Assembly: GCF_900446695.1 (NCBI RefSeq)
Contig: NZ_UAVP01000003.1
Coordinates: forward strand, 248,001-312,000
Length of the DNA stretch: 64,000 bases
Direction: 5' to 3'
Origin: Capnocytophaga sputigena
Lineage (GTDB): Bacteria; Bacteroidota; Bacteroidia; Flavobacteriales; Flavobacteriaceae
Both the position numbers and the translations under genes were made by a program. Shown piece by piece: positions 1 to 8,573 of this stretch. The notes beneath the pieces are model-generated. The model saw only the letters and a program-made list of their open reading frames with translations, ran no database searches and was not told the DNA's origin. Numbering within the stretch: the first letter of the stretch is position 1; every line of letters begins with the position of its first letter.

Positions 1-1453
1 TTTGTATCTTATCATCAGAGGTAAGTGGATATTGATCTTTTAGTTTCAGGTCTATAGCCTCTTTTTTATTGTTCTTAACGGTAATTTCGTAAGTAAAAGT
101 CTGCTCTTTATAGCTGGAAATAAACTTAGTTGCCGATTTGTCAGCTATTTTTTCGCGTTTTACACTTATCTTCTTATCATTGCCCACAGTGAGTTGCATA
201 CTCTCTGAGGTTTGATTAGGGTCTATCAATGTTTTGCCTACATACATATCTTCAAAAATCACATTTGCCTGACCTGTAAGCAGGTTATACTGCGAATAAT
301 CATCAACCGAAGCTACCAAATACACTCCATTATCTATGCGTGGTGCAGTGTAATACTCATATTTAGCTTTAATTTTAAGCTCTTTGAGTGATACACTATG
401 CTCTTTGTTGTTAGAGAGTATATCATAAGGCGTAGTAATCTCAAATGAAGTATTGAGTTGATTTTCGTTTAGATTTGTATAATTGGAAATAGTAGCTTCT
501 TCTTGTATCTGTTCTACCATTGCTTCTTTTTTTACTGCTCCTGAACGATAGACATTAGCTCTCACGTAGTCATAGTCGTCATCATATCGCCTGCCAAAAT
601 AGAGATACCACGCTTTTAGTAGCGTAAACTGATTATTCTGATTAGGGTTACCACTAGAAAGACTCAGTTTGATATGTTTCCAATCTACCCCAGTGTTTTG
701 TCGCACTTGCGCCTTATACACCAAATTGATAGGTTGAGAGATATTGTCAGCACGCAGATCGTAAAAAGGCACCCACGACGCATTGGGGGTTATATAACTC
801 ACACTGAAATCGGCTTTAACAGCTGCATCAGTCATCACTTGCAACACCAATTTGCCATCAGAAAGCGTTTCTTCTTTAGTAACTTCTCCTTTAAGACGTT
901 GTTCCAAATTGTAACGAAGGCTACGCAATTTGTTTTGCTTATCAGTCATCGTATCTATTTTGTCGAGAGAAGTGGTCATTTTATCTTTAGAATAGTCGAG
1001 AAACTTAGCGTACTCAGCTACATTGAGTCCCGTACCACCTCCTAACACCGATTTGTTTTCTTTGATAAGCTCTACCACCTGTTTTTCAGCAGCAATTTGG
1101 TTGCTGAGTTTATCGATTTGAGAAGTCAGCAAGTCGATACTATCTTTCACTTGTTTCGATTTAGGCAAAAGGTTGTCACCATCAGTAGTATACTGAGTGG
1201 TAAATTGAGCCGAAAGTACCGTTACATTTTTAGGAGCTACAATGCGAAGCATATTCTCATTCAGTCTATTAGCAACGTTTTTCACTACAATTTCATTCGT
1301 ACCCTTGTTAAGGTTCGCACTAAAATAATGAGTAAGTTCAGCTGAATTGAAATATACTGTAGCTGCATCGAGTTTAGCATTAGCGAACTGCGCTTTTTGC
1401 GCTAACACAAAAGCTGAACTAAACAATAAAATATAGGTAATAAACTGTTTCAT
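1..1453 (-). CDS. DUF4139 domain-containing protein, C-terminus cut by window edge
   Basis: Translating the minus strand from the ATG at 1453 gives an open frame of about 484 codons that runs off the left edge with no stop. It begins MKQFITYILLFSSAFVLAQ, a clear signal peptide, so the protein is exported. An early domain of the DUF4140 type is followed by a predicted coiled stretch (residues roughly 95-170) and then a long beta-rich region with SYITPNASWVPFYDLRAD, typical of the DUF4139 (mucoidy-inhibitor A-like) family. The biochemical role of that family is not established. The ATG follows the flotillin stop codon with no base between them (TAG then ATG), so the two are almost certainly co-transcribed and translationally coupled. 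The family call is from recalled sequence style; the missing end cannot be judged. Confidence 0.8.
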   Translation of the reverse strand, partial: MKQFITYILLFSSAFVLAQKAQFANAKLDAATVYFNSAELTHYFSANLNKGTNEIVVKNVANRLNENMLRIVAPKNVTVLSAQFTTQYTTDGDNLLPKSKQVKDSIDLLTSQIDKLSNQIAAEKQVVELIKENKSVLGGGTGLNVAEYAKFLDYSKDKMTTSLDKIDTMTDKQNKLRSLRYNLEQRLKGEVTKEETLSDGKLVLQVMTDAAVKADFSVSYITPNASWVPFYDLRADNISQPINLVYKAQVRQNTGVDWKHIKLSLSSGNPNQNNQFTLLKAWYLYFGRRYDDDYDYVRANVYRSGAVKKEAMVEQIQEEATISNYTNLNENQLNTSFEITTPYDILSNNKEHSVSLKELKIKAKYEYYTAPRIDNGVYLVASVDDYSQYNLLTGQANVIFEDMYVGKTLIDPNQTSESMQLTVGNDKKISVKREKIADKSATKFISSYKEQTFTYEITVKNNKKEAIDLKLKDQYPLTSDDKIQ

Positions 1454-3028
1454 CTACGCATTATTCGTTTTTTGTTTCTCGTCATTCGCAATTCGTCCCT
1501 CGTCATTCGTAATTTGTTTCCCTTCTTTAGCCAAATAAGTAGGGAGATTCAATCCTGCCATATTAAAGAGGTCGTTGAGAGGTGGGACAGTTTTCATCAT
1601 CCCCGATACGAAATTGGCAGTAGAGTTATTGCCATCTTCACCTTTGCCAGAATCCCATACTGTAATCTTATCGATTTTGATATTCTTAACAGCTTCCACT
1701 TGGGTTTTAACGAGTTCAGGCAACTTCTCAATAAGGAGCAATTGGAATGCCTTGGTAGGGTCGCCCCCTGCTGCACTAACCACATCTTTATAACCTTCAG
1801 CTTGTTTGGTAAGGATTTGGAAGAGACCTTTTGCTTCAGCTTCCATTTTAGCGTAAATAGCATCGGCTTCCCCTTTAGCTTTCTCACGAAGGCGTTCAGC
1901 TTCGGCTTGTGCCTCGATAATAGCGCGTTGTTTGTCAATTTCAGCAGGGACAATGATATTTGCCACTTGGGTAGCACGTTCGCGTTCAGAACGAGCAGTT
2001 TCAGCTTTTTCTTCAGCTGAATAGGCTTCTTCTAAAGCTTTAGCTTGTTGTACTTTTTCAGCCGAAATAGCAATACGCAACGATTCTGCTTCTTTTTCAC
2101 GACGTAGCGCTTCGGAGTTGGCAATAGCGATTTTAGCCTCGTTTTCCCCTTTGATAGCCAAGGCATTGGCTTCTGAAATTTTGATACGACTATCACGGTC
2201 GGCTTCTGCTTTACCAATAGACTCAAACTTCTTAGCTTCGGCAATCCCTACAGTTTCATCTTTCTTAGCCTCGGCGATGCTAATCTCTTTATCTTTTTGA
2301 GTGATAGCGATTTTCACATCTCTATCGCGGTGTGTTTCGGCTATTTGGGTATCTTTCTCACGGTCGGCAAGGGCTTTACCAGTTTCCCCTATTTTCTCTT
2401 GTTCAGCCACACTGATTTTTGCCTCGTTGATAGCTTTGGCAGCCGCTTCTTTACCAAGAGCTTCAATATAACCCGACTCGTCTTTGATATCGGTTACGTT
2501 TACGTTGATGAGTTTTAAACCTATTTTTTTGAGCTCACTATCTACGTTTTTAGAGATGTTTTCGAGGAACTTATCGCGGTCGGAATTGATTTCCTCAATA
2601 GTCATAGTAGCGATAACCAAACGCAACTGACCAAAAAGAATATCTTTAGCCAACTCTTGAATTTGCTCAGGTGAGAGCCCTAAGAGGCGTTCGGCAGCTG
2701 CATTCATATTCTCGTGTTCGGTAGAAATCGCAATCGTAAAACGACAAGGTACATCTACGCGAATATTCTGACGGCTCAGCGCATTGGTAAGGTTTGCCTC
2801 AATAGAAAGCGGACGCAAATCTAAATAGGCATAATCCTGAATTACAGGCCATACAAAGGCACCACCCCCATGGATACACTTGGCAGATGAACCACCGGTT
2901 TTACCGTAGATTACGAGAATTTTGTCGGACGGACAGCGTTTGTAGCGCGCCACGAGCGATGAGATAGTAACGAAGAGGACAACCGCCAAAATAACGATAA
3001 GTCCAATTGGTGAAGTGAATGTTTCCAT
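1454..3028 (-). CDS. Flotillin-like SPFH/band 7 protein
   Basis: This is a 524-residue membrane-scaffold protein. An N-terminal hydrophobic segment (about residues 8-28) is followed by the SPFH domain (about 30-190) and then a long Ala/Glu/Lys-rich region (about 190-400) with heptad-like repeats such as EAKKDETVGIAEAKKFESIG, the coiled coil by which flotillins oligomerise. Flotillins organise membrane microdomains; no enzyme activity is expected. The last 23 or so residues, rich in Asn, Asp, Glu and Lys, look unlike flotillin and appear translated from a degenerate intergenic repeat (see findings). It is the promoter-proximal gene of a two-gene unit with the DUF4139 protein. The start at 3028 fits the promoter at 3070-3101. 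YqiK/FloT-like identity is well supported; the exact subfamily is not. Confidence 0.9.
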   Translation of the reverse strand: METFTSPIGLIVILAVVLFVTISSLVARYKRCPSDKILVIYGKTGGSSAKCIHGGGAFVWPVIQDYAYLDLRPLSIEANLTNALSRQNIRVDVPCRFTIAISTEHENMNAAAERLLGLSPEQIQELAKDILFGQLRLVIATMTIEEINSDRDKFLENISKNVDSELKKIGLKLINVNVTDIKDESGYIEALGKEAAAKAINEAKISVAEQEKIGETGKALADREKDTQIAETHRDRDVKIAITQKDKEISIAEAKKDETVGIAEAKKFESIGKAEADRDSRIKISEANALAIKGENEAKIAIANSEALRREKEAESLRIAISAEKVQQAKALEEAYSAEEKAETARSERERATQVANIIVPAEIDKQRAIIEAQAEAERLREKAKGEADAIYAKMEAEAKGLFQILTKQAEGYKDVVSAAGGDPTKAFQLLLIEKLPELVKTQVEAVKNIKIDKITVWDSGKGEDGNNSTANFVSGMMKTVPPLNDLFNMAGLNLPTYLAKEGKQITNDEGRIANDEKQKTNNA

Positions 3029-3069
3029 TAAAATATTGTTTTAAATTAAATAATTAACAAATGTTGCGA

Positions 3070-3101
3070 CAAAGATAGAGAATAAGTTACGATTTACCAA
3101 A
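3070..3101 (-). promoter_or_regulatory. Bacteroidota-type promoter for the flotillin unit
   Basis: On the minus strand a -33 element TTTGG (3097-3101) is followed after 19 bases by the -7 element TATCTTTG (3070-3077). This matches the Bacteroidota sigma consensus. The -33 element lies inside the last codons of the upstream pentapeptide gene. Confidence 0.7.
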
Positions 3102-4787
3102 TTTTCTAAAGGCTTGAATGGTTTGGTAATAGCCGTAACCTATAAATATACGACCTATGAAAAGAATAAGTAAAGATATACCTGTTACTTCTTTATGATT
3201 TATTTTTAAATCTTTCCAACTAATGAAAGTATGTATATTAATAAAATCTCCTATGAAATCATTTACATTCTTTATAGATATTCTAAAGTTAAAATATTTT
3301 CCTATGCTACATGTATAGAAAACAAGGACTATTATAGAAAGAATAGTTCCTATAAAATATATCTTTCTTTTAGCCATTAAATCAATAGAAATAAAAAAAG
3401 AAACTATAGCTATGTAAATAGAGGATATAATAGTGAAACCTTCAAGTCCTAACATTGAAAAAGATAAAGTCATATACGTTAATATTGTTATACATACAGT
3501 AAAAAGAACCCCTTTTACCCAATTAGTTCCAAAATCATTAGATATTTTATTTGCTATTAATATGATTTTATCACTTCCATAATAAGAATAGGCAAGTACC
3601 GTATATATAAGAAGAAGCAAAATTAATATTAATGGATTTTCATTCAATATTGTAGTAACATTTGAATCTATAATTTTAAATGGAAAAATAGAGCTTAATG
3701 ATACTATTAAAAGAAAAGAAGTACTTATTAACCACATAATAATACTTGTGATATTCCTATAAATATTAAAAGTTTTAAGCAAAAAAGATAAACTACCATT
3801 TTCTTTATCCTTATTTTTATCTTTACCAATACTTATTTCATAAATTTCCAATTCTCTTTTGTAAAACTTACCTCCTTCAATTTTATTATTTTGTTTGTAG
3901 AAATTATCTTTAATAATGCGATAAGTCTCACGAAGTTGTTTATAAACAGAAGGAGCCTCGTCATGAACTTTAAAGTCATTTTTATATTTTATATCATCAA
4001 TATTCTTAAAAATATATTCTTCTCCTTTTTTTTCTATTGTAATATTCCAAAAATTAAGATTACAATTAAAATTAGAACGAGAAATATCTAATCCTCTTTT
4101 AAACTCAGCACTTTCAAATCCTATATATGAATCACTTTTTGTTCGACAATAAATAAATTGAGTTTCTTGATGAAAAATAGTATTAGAAAATATTGCTCTA
4201 TCAAAGAAGTCTGTTAAATGGAACTGTTGTGGTTTAAAAAATTTAGCATAATAAAAATCTACTAATTTATTAAAGGTAGTATTTTTAAAGGTTACATTAT
4301 TACAAAATTCACAATAATGGAAACGTGTATTCTCCTCAAACTTTACTCCTCCAAAATTAACTATAATCTTAGAATTATCATCTATTTCTATTTTAGTACT
4401 AAACTTCGTACCTGAAAAATTAACAGATTCTTTAAAAATAACCTTAGAAAAGTTTACCCTCTTTTCAAATATAGAAGCATTAGTAATTATTTCTCCTTGA
4501 TTGTTTTTAATATATGAAAATAAAGACTTTCTGAGAAAAATACAACTTGAAAAATCCACATCTTCTTGAAAGATACAATTTGAAAAATTAACCTCTTTAT
4601 CAATAGTTTTTTCTATAATTTTAATCTCTTCTGTAAAAACTAAAGTTTCTTCCTTATAAACTTCTCGTAATTTATCAATAACATCAAACAAAGTTTCGTC
4701 ATTTGGCAAATTATGTAACCAAATACTACCTTTATTTGCGTTAGTTTCATCTGTTAGGATATAATCATTTATATTTATTGTGTTCAT
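3087..4787 (-). CDS. Pentapeptide-repeat protein with C-terminal membrane domain
   Basis: This 566-residue protein has two halves. Residues about 65-270 hold degenerate pentapeptide repeats of the A(D/N)LXX kind (for example VNFSNCIF, VDFSSCIF, VNFSKVIF, VNFSGTKF), which would fold as a quadrilateral beta-helix. A linker of the form YKQLRETYRIIKDNF...FYKRELEIYE, common in pentapeptide proteins with membrane tails, leads to about six hydrophobic helices (residues about 345-560). There is no signal peptide, so the repeats are probably cytoplasmic. Function is unknown; related architectures sometimes carry ion-channel domains, but I do not see a K+-channel filter motif. The gene is visibly more AT-rich than its neighbours, which suggests acquisition or relaxed constraint. 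Confidence 0.75.
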   Translation of the reverse strand: MNTININDYILTDETNANKGSIWLHNLPNDETLFDVIDKLREVYKEETLVFTEEIKIIEKTIDKEVNFSNCIFQEDVDFSSCIFLRKSLFSYIKNNQGEIITNASIFEKRVNFSKVIFKESVNFSGTKFSTKIEIDDNSKIIVNFGGVKFEENTRFHYCEFCNNVTFKNTTFNKLVDFYYAKFFKPQQFHLTDFFDRAIFSNTIFHQETQFIYCRTKSDSYIGFESAEFKRGLDISRSNFNCNLNFWNITIEKKGEEYIFKNIDDIKYKNDFKVHDEAPSVYKQLRETYRIIKDNFYKQNNKIEGGKFYKRELEIYEISIGKDKNKDKENGSLSFLLKTFNIYRNITSIIMWLISTSFLLIVSLSSIFPFKIIDSNVTTILNENPLILILLLLIYTVLAYSYYGSDKIILIANKISNDFGTNWVKGVLFTVCITILTYMTLSFSMLGLEGFTIISSIYIAIVSFFISIDLMAKRKIYFIGTILSIIVLVFYTCSIGKYFNFRISIKNVNDFIGDFINIHTFISWKDLKINHKEVTGISLLILFIGRIFIGYGYYQTIQAFRKFGKS

Positions 4788-4847
4788 TTTTCTGTTTTTC
4801 TTTTGTTTTACAATTTATTTTTCAGTTCGTCCAAAAAAGTTCTATCT

Positions 4848-4874
4848 GTATGGGCGTTTGCAAAACGCCCATAC
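4848..4874. other. 12-bp inverted repeat (hairpin)
   Basis: GTATGGGCGTTT (4848-4859) pairs perfectly with AAACGCCCATAC (4863-4874) around a 3-base loop. It lies between the secreted-protein operon and the pentapeptide gene. It is GC-rich for this region but no T-run follows directly, so it is a structural element or weak terminator. Confidence 0.6.
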
Positions 4875-4912
4875 ATAACATACTCTAAAAGTAATTGATT
4901 TTTAGAGCAATA

Positions 4913-4943
4913 ACTTTGGCAAAGTGTGAAACTTTACCAAAGT
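4913..4943 (-). terminator. Probable terminator of the secreted-protein operon
   Basis: A 13-bp stem with one mismatch (ACTTTGGCAAAGT at 4913-4925 and ACTTTACCAAAGT at 4931-4943) lies 8 bases past the last stop codon. The U-tract is weak, so termination strength is uncertain. Confidence 0.45.
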
Positions 4944-4951
4944 ATAGCGAC

Positions 4952-5739
4952 TCATTTTCTCTTACCATAGTGTTTTTCATAGTAATCTCTAAATTCTTTT
5001 ACTTGATCTTCAGTATAATGAAATAAGCCATAACCTTCTTTTAGAGGGCGTTCTACTATGTAATAGTAGGCGTTTTTATCTAAATCTTTTACTAAATGAA
5101 CTGAAATAAAAAAATCATTACTCCCTGTAATACATATTTCATAGTTCGTGAGTTTTAAGTATTGCGATGCGTAGTTATTAGCGCGTTGTTGCCAAGTCAG
5201 CTTGGAAGGCAGTGTTATATTTCCAAAACTATTATAGTTTTTGTTAAGGATTATCTTAAAGTAATCGGCTAATACTTTTGCATAAGTAACTTTTTGTAAA
5301 TCTTTTGAATGGTCGCCTGTAGTTTTGAGAAGATAAATTTCACTTTCTGATTTTTTATACACATATACACATAATAAGTGTTAGTCTTATTCTTTTTTAC
5401 CTCCCCTTCATCACGACAATCACCCCAATGTTCTACTTTTTGAATGTGGAAACTAATATATTCCTCACTGATTTTTTTATAAGTACCATAAGAGGTGGTA
5501 AAACAATCATTCCCACACGGGGCTGAATACCACGATTTAAAATTTCCATCGGTAGATAACTGTAGGTGATCCCCATAACTCCATTTAGGGTCTTCAGGTT
5601 TTGTAAGGATATAAAAATCTTCCTTATTAACATTATCTCCTAATATGTTGTTAATCTCCCATTTAGCACCTATAAGGTCTTGGGCGGAAACCATTCCTAT
5701 ACAGAGAAAATTGAGTATTATAAAAAGTGTTTTCATCAT
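4952..5739 (-). pseudogene. Small secreted protein split by an 8-bp tandem duplication
   Basis: Two overlapping frames together match one protein. The upstream frame (start 5739, MMKTLFIILNFLCIGMVSAQ signal peptide) aligns with the N-terminal half of the paralog at 6358-7041. The downstream frame (4952-5362) aligns with its C-terminal half: SESEIYLLKTTG against SNDEFYLIKSTG, and VHLVKDLDKNAYYYIVE against LYLVKDLKTNTYYYLRE. The frames separate exactly at two tandem copies of the 8-mer TACACATA (plus strand, 5358-5373). Removing one copy restores YYVYKKSESE, parallel to YYIHKVSNDE in the paralog. As read, translation continues 35 or so residues in the wrong frame and stops at 5269. The start overlaps the preceding gene by ATGA. 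It could be a decaying gene, a phase-variable switch or a sequencing error. Function unknown. Confidence 0.8.
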
Positions 5740-6353
5740 TGTTTTTTCTTCTTTGTTTTACAATTAATTTCAAATACTCCCCAAATACCTTTGAGTCCGT
5801 ATTTTTTTATAGCTTTAGCACCTTCTGAATAGTAGGCTTCGAATTTGCCTTTATCATATTTTTCTAATAGATTTTTTATTTCCTCATTATCTTCACTGAG
5901 TAACTTGCCATTCAAATAAAACAAGCTCCATATTCGGGGATAGTCGTTGCCAAATACTGCTTTGATAGCACTCTCGGAATAATAAGGTCGGTCTTCCCCC
6001 GTTAGTCGCAATTCATCTTTGGAGACAACTTCAATAGGGTGATCGAGAAAGAGCGCTACAAGTTCGTTGTTATGTAGCTTTATCCCTACTACTTTATCTG
6101 GTTGAGATTTATTGTCGTTGTTAAGCAAGCGTATTTTCTTCCCTTCTTTTACATAAGGATAACAATAAGTTCGATCCAATATTAATGGTTCTACAATACA
6201 TAAGGTATCTTGCTTTAACACTAGTTGGTGAGGGCTATTGATCACTTTCCTTTGCTCTTTTTTGTCTCTAATAACATAAGTGTAATAAGTTTCTCCCTTA
6301 GATTGCGAAAAAGTGTAAAATGGCAAAAAGAATAGCAAAAATAGATATTTCAT
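5736..6353 (-). CDS. Small secreted protein of unknown function
   Basis: The best start is the ATG at 6353, which gives the signal peptide MKYLFLLFFLPFYTFSQ and a protein of about 205 residues; the longer frame from 6386 would add an Asn-rich leader unlike a signal sequence. The mature part is Lys-rich, with VVGIKLHNNELVALFLD and a conserved-looking carboxy region VFGNDYPRIWSLFYLNGK, which resembles periplasmic or outer-membrane small proteins with a pseudo-TonB-C character, but I cannot name a family. It sits between two paralogous genes: 4 bases after the stop of the first, and overlapping the start of the third by ATGA, so all three are translated together. Confidence 0.7.
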   Translation of the reverse strand: MKYLFLLFFLPFYTFSQSKGETYYTYVIRDKKEQRKVINSPHQLVLKQDTLCIVEPLILDRTYCYPYVKEGKKIRLLNNDNKSQPDKVVGIKLHNNELVALFLDHPIEVVSKDELRLTGEDRPYYSESAIKAVFGNDYPRIWSLFYLNGKLLSEDNEEIKNLLEKYDKGKFEAYYSEGAKAIKKYGLKGIWGVFEINCKTKKKKQ

Positions 6354-6357
6354 TGTA

Positions 6358-7041
6358 TTATTGTTGTTTTTTCTGTTCTTTAGCACGTTGTTTTAAGTCT
6401 TTTTCAGTAAAGTAATAAACTGTTACTTTATCTTTATAATATTCCTCTCGCAGGTAGTAATAGGTATTGGTTTTCAAGTCTTTGACAAGGTAAAGAGTAC
6501 TAAAATCATTTGGGTATCCTTTGAGGATTTCGTAAGAGATAAGGTGAAAGAGTTTGCGTACAAGTTTTCCAATGCGCTCGTCCTTAGGTACATCACTTTT
6601 CAGTTGGAAAGAAGGATTGGGCGATTTACCATTTCGGCTATATATTTTCATAAAGCGTGCTAAAGCCTCTGCATTTTTAGCCTTTTGTTTATCGGTAATG
6701 AGGTTTCCTGTACTTTTGATAAGATAAAATTCATCATTAGATACTTTATGAATGTAGTAACTGCCAATAGCTACCTTCAGATAGTTTTCTCCCACCATTT
6801 GGTATTGACCATCATAATGATCTTTATCTATTATACAAGGTGGAAAAAAAGTACTATCAGGGCGAAATAGAATCGTATTATCAGCTACACAAGGATTTTT
6901 CTGGCGTGGTTTTTTTAGAAAATAAACATCCGTTACATCGGGGAATTCTCCTAAAAAATTATCAATATCCCAATCCTTGCCTATAAACTCTTGAGCTGAG
7001 AGATAGGTGATGGAAAATAAAGCGATTAAGAGTGTTTTCAT
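6358..7041 (-). CDS. Small secreted protein, intact paralog of the broken gene at 4952-5739
   Basis: This 227-residue protein starts with MKTLLIALFSITYLSAQ, a signal peptide. The opening mature motif FIGKDWDIDNFLGE and the later LYLVKDLKTNTYYYL recur in the split gene at 4952-5739, so the two arose by duplication. It ends in a Lys/Gln-rich tail. I do not recognise a Pfam family. It is first in the operon that runs to 4952. The composition is AT-rich. The likely location is periplasm or outside; no lipobox, because the predicted cleavage is at SAQ. Confidence 0.7.
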   Translation of the reverse strand: MKTLLIALFSITYLSAQEFIGKDWDIDNFLGEFPDVTDVYFLKKPRQKNPCVADNTILFRPDSTFFPPCIIDKDHYDGQYQMVGENYLKVAIGSYYIHKVSNDEFYLIKSTGNLITDKQKAKNAEALARFMKIYSRNGKSPNPSFQLKSDVPKDERIGKLVRKLFHLISYEILKGYPNDFSTLYLVKDLKTNTYYYLREEYYKDKVTVYYFTEKDLKQRAKEQKKQQ

Positions 7042-7101
7042 TTTTAGATTTTTTAGTAATCAAAATTTGTAATACAAAATGCTCATCGTGCCACGACTGT
7101 A

Positions 7102-8349
7102 CTATGACCCCGTGCGAATGGCTTCTACAGGATTGAGTCGTGCTGCTGACGAAGCAGGAATGATGCCCGAAAGCAAGCCCACCACAAACGAGATACTCAA
7201 ACCTATGGCTACATTTTTAAACGATAGTATAAAAGTAAAACCTTCTTCACTACTCGGGATTACAAAGGTGAGCAACCATACGAATAGCAACCCAAAAAGT
7301 CCGCCGATAATCGCCAAAAGTACTGCTTCAAACAAAAACTGAAACAAAATAAACTGATTTTTAGCGCCTAACGACTTTTGTACCCCGATGAGGTTTGTGC
7401 GTTCTTTCACACTCACAAACATAATGTTGGCAATCCCAAAGCCACCTACCAAAATAGAAAAGCCCCCAATAATCCAGCCTACTACATTCATCATTCCAAT
7501 AGTTTCGTCTATCATATCAGTAAACGATGAGATTTTGTTGAGGAAAAAATTATCGATATCCTCAGGTTTGAGTCCGCGATAAGTACGAAATTTCTGGCGC
7601 AATACGGCTTCATATTCTGCCATATCCACTCCTTTTTTAGGTTTGAGTACGACCCCACTGGGCATCCCTTGCGGACCTGTATTCATAAAACTGCGGACGA
7701 AATTAGCTGTTACATAGGCATTATTATCAGGACCTCCCCCTAATTCTCCGTATTTTTTTAGTACCCCAATAACCGTGAGTCGCCTGCCAAATACGCGTAT
7801 TTCTTTATCAAGAGGATCTTCTTCTCCAAAGAGTTGTTCGGCAGCTTCATAGCCTAATATCGTTACTGCCGTTCCTGCATTGGCTTCCGCATCGTTGTAA
7901 AAACGCCCTTTGCCCATACGAATGTCGCTAATCTGTTCCACCCCTGCTGAGGTAGCCTGCACAGACATTGAGGGAATAGTTTTACCGCCGTACTTCACCG
8001 CCGAATTGAGACCGAATAACTCGTACACCACTGCTTCGGTATTAGGTAATTCACGTTTGAGAAATTCGTATTCCTGATAAGTAACTTGTGGAAAGCTGAG
8101 GCGTTGCCATTGAGGCACAGACGAGGGGGCAAAAGAATATTTAGAAAGGTTAATCATATTCTTATCCAAACCCGAAAGACTCTCCTGAATGCTCCTATTG
8201 AGTGAATCAACCGCTGCTAACACCGAGATAATAGAAAAGATACCCACCGTTACACCTAATAGCGATAGGAAAGTGCGGAGCTTGTTGTCGCGCAGTGACT
8301 TGATAGCAAAGTTAAAACTCTCTTTTAATAGTTGTAGATAAATGAACAT
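7102..8349 (-). CDS. MacB/FtsX-type ABC transporter permease
   Basis: This is a 415-residue permease with the usual four-helix layout of the MacB/FtsX superfamily. One helix lies near the N-terminus (TFLSLLGVTVGIFSIISVLA, about residues 28-47), followed by a large extracytoplasmic MacB-type domain (about 50-285). Three helices are at the C-terminus (about 285-400), ending in ASSAARLNPVEAIR, the PxxA(L/I)R signature that contacts the ATPase. Such permeases export peptides, lipoproteins or drugs in a mechanotransmission mechanism. No ATPase gene lies beside it in this window. It appears to be monocistronic. The substrate cannot be inferred. Confidence 0.88.
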   Translation of the reverse strand: MFIYLQLLKESFNFAIKSLRDNKLRTFLSLLGVTVGIFSIISVLAAVDSLNRSIQESLSGLDKNMINLSKYSFAPSSVPQWQRLSFPQVTYQEYEFLKRELPNTEAVVYELFGLNSAVKYGGKTIPSMSVQATSAGVEQISDIRMGKGRFYNDAEANAGTAVTILGYEAAEQLFGEEDPLDKEIRVFGRRLTVIGVLKKYGELGGGPDNNAYVTANFVRSFMNTGPQGMPSGVVLKPKKGVDMAEYEAVLRQKFRTYRGLKPEDIDNFFLNKISSFTDMIDETIGMMNVVGWIIGGFSILVGGFGIANIMFVSVKERTNLIGVQKSLGAKNQFILFQFLFEAVLLAIIGGLFGLLFVWLLTFVIPSSEEGFTFILSFKNVAIGLSISFVVGLLSGIIPASSAARLNPVEAIRTGS

Positions 8350-8453
8350 ATCGTATTTTTTACATTAATTTCTAAATGTCTTGTCTTTCAATAGAGGAAT
8401 AGGAGCGTATAAAACTGCTTTTTTCATAGGATATAGGATTGATTTTAGAATTT

Positions 8454-8487
8454 GCCAATTTGCTAATTTGTTAATTAGCAAATTGGC
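8454..8487. repeat. Palindromic intergenic repeat (GCCAATTTGCTAATT type)
   Basis: GCCAATTTGCTAATT (8454-8468) and its perfect complement (8473-8487) form a 15-bp stem with a 4-base loop. The same words recur at 34970-35004 and, in part, near 43381-43411. It lies in the divergent 225-bp gap before purH, which otherwise holds only the purH promoter. Confidence 0.75.
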
Positions 8488-8513
8488 TCATTAACAAATT
8501 TTAATCTCTTTTG

Positions 8514-8546
8514 TTTGCTTTGTATTGGTAAAAAGTACTATTTTTG
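8514..8546 (+). promoter_or_regulatory. Candidate purH promoter
   Basis: The -7-like element TATTTTTG (8539-8546) is preceded by TTTG at 8514-8517 (21-base spacing) or 8519-8522 (16-base spacing). Transcription would start near 8552 and leave a leader of about 20 bases. No riboswitch-sized leader is present. Confidence 0.55.
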
Positions 8547-8573
8547 TAGCCAAAAATAAAACTTTTTTTTCAA

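Noticed and set aside
674-1345. Plus-strand open frames opposite the DUF4139 gene
   Set aside because: Antisense shadows; the minus-strand frame has a signal peptide and family motifs.
1472-2518. Plus-strand open frames opposite the flotillin gene
   Set aside because: They mirror the coiled-coil codons of flotillin and show no homology or start context.
4848-4874. Insertion-sequence end or attachment site
   Set aside because: No transposase or integrase, no matching second copy or target duplication is visible; it is a lone hairpin.
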